Below, one piece after another: positions 6,414-8,117 of a DNA stretch of 8,117 bases. Below the pieces are notes generated by a model. The model was not told where the DNA came from. It did not search any database and was given only the letters and a program-made list of their open reading frames with translations. Positions within the stretch are counted from its first letter, which is position 1. The number at the start of each line of letters is the position of its first letter. The stretch covers positions 1 to 8,117 of the forward strand of contig JBFWRL010000207.1 of the NCBI GenBank assembly GCA_050248915.1, given 5' to 3'. The DNA is from GCA-2770975 sp050248915. GTDB taxonomy: Bacteria > Cyanobacteriota > Sericytochromatia > UBA7694. Made by a program: the position numbers and the translations under genes.

Positions 6414-8117
6414 TTAAGCTGCTGAATCTAATAAACGGGCAATTGTTTCAAGCAGCACTTTTTGATTGAATTCACCCTTGACAATATAGGCATCAATCCC
6501 TGACTCATAGCCTTTGGCTTTAAATTCATCGGTGGCCAAAGAGGTCACCATAATCACGGGTATTTGTCGGTAATCAGATTCTTTTTTGATCCAAGAGGCA
6601 AATTGATAGCCATTCATTTTGGGCATTTCTACATCGGTGATGACCAAATCCAGATCGGGCATCAGATTCAACATCTGTTGTTTGCCTTCCAGGCCATTTT
6701 TACCAATAAAAACCTCAAAACCAGCTGCTTCAAGAATATTTTTTTCTAAGGTGCGTGTGGTCACGGAGTCATCCACGACCAAAACCCGGGTTTTGCGGTT
6801 TTTCTTCTTGCCAGCACCTTCCTCTTCTGTCTCAACCATGACACTCAGTCTTTCAACTCTGACAGAAGAGAGTTGACCGACAATTTCGGCAATATTGAGA
6901 ATCACAACAGGTTCACCGCTGCCCATCAGCGTTGCGCCAGAGATATACGAAACCTTTTGCAATTGGCTGCCGAGGTTTTTCATGACCATTTGTTGAGATT
7001 CCAGGACCTCGTCAACCACCAAGGCAAATCGCAAACGGTTTGATTCCACGACCAGAGCCGAAAACTCTCTGTCTTCGGATTCTGAACCCGGCAAACGGAG
7101 TAAATTTTTGAGACTGACCAATTTAATGGGGGCGTCATCAAAATAAATCGCTTTGCTCACGCCATTATCAGCCAAATCTCCGGGTTTAACGGTGACCGTT
7201 GAAAGCACTGCTGAGCGAGGCAAGGCAAATGTCTGTCCGGCGATACTCACCACAAAGGCATCGAATGTGGTCAGCGTAACCGGCAAAGAGAGCGTAAAAA
7301 TCGTTCCGCGCTGTAATTCTGAGACCACAACAACTGTGCCATTTAAGGACTCTATGGTGTTTTTGACCACATCCAGGCCCACCCCACGACCAGAGACATC
7401 CGTGACTTGGTCTGCTGTTGAAAAGCCAGGTGTAAAAAGCAATTGGCTCAATTCATGTTCGGTTAAAGAGGCGGCCTGATCATGGGTTGCAAGGCCGACA
7501 CGTACGGCTTTTTCTCTGACTCGGTTGAAGTCAATGCCCCGACCGTCATCGTGGATCTGAAAGACAATATTATTGCCTGAGAGAGAAATGGCGATCGACA
7601 ACATAGCCTCGGCTTGTTTTCCCGCTTTGACGCGGTCTTCGGGCGCTTCGATCCCGTGATCGAGTGCATTTCGCAAAATATGGGCCAAGGGATCTTTGAG
7701 TTTTTCGATCAGCAGACGATCCAACTCAATTTCTTCCCCGACGACCTGCAAATGTACTTTTTTGCTCAGTTTGGCACTGGTATTGCGGACCACCAAACGC
7801 AGGGGGCTGACCAGATTACTGGCGGGCAACATACGTGTGGTGCGAGAATTGTATTGAATTTCATCCACCAAAAGGTTAAAGCTGCCATTGTTGTTTTTAA
7901 AATTTTTAACCACACCATTGATCTGATCTTCCAAGCGGAAGAGCATCTCTTGCACGCGGGAAAAGGTCTCAATTGCGTCTTCTGGACGAAAATGCTCTTG
8001 GCGGCGCTTCATTTCCTGGCGAGAGCCTTCAACCATACCCAAAAGCGTGCGGATATCTGACAAACGCTGTTCATAGGCAATTTTGTTGATCAAGAGTTCA
8101 TCGGCCAGATTGATCAA
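6414..8117 (-). CDS. cheA: Hybrid chemotaxis histidine kinase CheA with C-terminal receiver (5' end outside window)
   Basis: The visible 567 residues lack the P1 (Hpt) and P2 regions, which lie to the right of the window. Counting from the edge: P3 dimerisation helices at ~1-95 (start LADELLINKI); P4 ATP-binding domain at ~100-280 with N-box ILRNALDHGIEAPEDR (Asn150), G1 box DDGRGID (190-196), F-box LLFTPGFSTA and G2 box GRGVGLDV (243-250); P5 CheW-like domain at ~285-420; a Lys-rich linker (~436-444); and a receiver at ~444-563 with Asp449/Asp450, phospho-acceptor Asp495 in ITDVEMPKMNG, Thr525 and Lys547. The kinase would trans-phosphorylate a His in P1 and pass phosphate to this receiver or to separate ones. 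CheA-REC hybrids are typical of Pil/Pix and Frz-type systems. All ATP-binding motifs are intact. The stop is TAA at 6414-6416. Confidence 0.96.
   Translation of the reverse strand: MINLADELLINKIAYEQRLSDIRTLLGMVEGSRQEMKRRQEHFRPEDAIETFSRVQEMLFRLEDQINGVVKNFKNNNGSFNLLVDEIQYNSRTTRMLPASNLVSPLRLVVRNTSAKLSKKVHLQVVGEEIELDRLLIEKLKDPLAHILRNALDHGIEAPEDRVKAGKQAEAMLSIAISLSGNNIVFQIHDDGRGIDFNRVREKAVRVGLATHDQAASLTEHELSQLLFTPGFSTADQVTDVSGRGVGLDVVKNTIESLNGTVVVVSELQRGTIFTLSLPVTLTTFDAFVVSIAGQTFALPRSAVLSTVTVKPGDLADNGVSKAIYFDDAPIKLVSLKNLLRLPGSESEDREFSALVVESNRLRFALVVDEVLESQQMVMKNLGSQLQKVSYISGATLMGSGEPVVILNIAEIVGQLSSVRVERLSVMVETEEEGAGKKKNRKTRVLVVDDSVTTRTLEKNILEAAGFEVFIGKNGLEGKQQMLNLMPDLDLVITDVEMPKMNGYQFASWIKKESDYRQIPVIMVTSLATDEFKAKGYESGIDAYIVKGEFNQKVLLETIARLLDSAA

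Noticed and set aside
7614..8060. Plus-strand open frame of 148 codons opposite cheA
   Set aside because: It is the antisense of the P3/P4 region of CheA, whose motifs are unmistakable; it is Phe/Gln rich without domain features.

Overview
The window is a stretch of one long chemosensory operon, coded entirely on the minus strand and transcribed from right to left. In transcription order it holds the 3' two thirds of a hybrid cheA (6414-8117, 5' end outside the window), a stand-alone CheB-type receiver (5986-6390), a short cheW with a GTG start (5550-5975), a second cheW with an N-terminal extension (4954-5490), a REC-PATAN-REC-PATAN protein with an unrecognised C-terminal domain (3020-4912), a coiled-coil protein ending in a CheA-type receiver (2042-2992), and a Ser/Thr protein kinase fused to a receiver and an NHL beta-propeller (1-2010, C-terminus outside the window). 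The gaps between genes are only about 10 to 60 bases, several genes have a clear Shine-Dalgarno sequence, and I see no internal promoter or terminator. No stretch longer than 60 bases lacks a gene, and I find no RNA gene, mobile element or CRISPR array.

The organism cannot be named from this window because there is no phylogenetic marker gene. Base composition is moderate. A CheA-REC hybrid with CheW proteins and PATAN (DUF4388) response regulators resembles the Pil/Pix-type systems of Cyanobacteriota that steer type IV pili. PATAN regulators and eukaryote-like kinases are also common in Myxococcota and other former Deltaproteobacteria. A surface-motile bacterium from one of these groups, or from a non-photosynthetic relative of cyanobacteria, is my low-confidence guess.

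Functionally, CheA coupled through one or both CheW proteins to receptors encoded elsewhere would autophosphorylate and pass phosphate to receivers. The visible genes carry six receiver domains. Five keep the phospho-acceptor Asp. The first receiver of the PATAN protein has Glu there and Ala in place of the conserved Thr/Ser, so it is probably a pseudo-receiver. The last gene connects the two-component system to Ser/Thr phosphorylation: one polypeptide holds an apparently active Hanks-type kinase, a complete receiver and an NHL propeller, with no membrane segment in the visible part. No methyl-accepting protein, CheR or CheB methylesterase domain is present in the window.

The most unusual points are the kinase-REC-NHL fusion, the tandem REC-PATAN protein with a degenerate first receiver and poly-C tracts at equivalent places in both PATAN repeats, the near-copy of the CheA receiver attached to a Gln-rich coiled coil, and the CheB-like receiver without its methylesterase.
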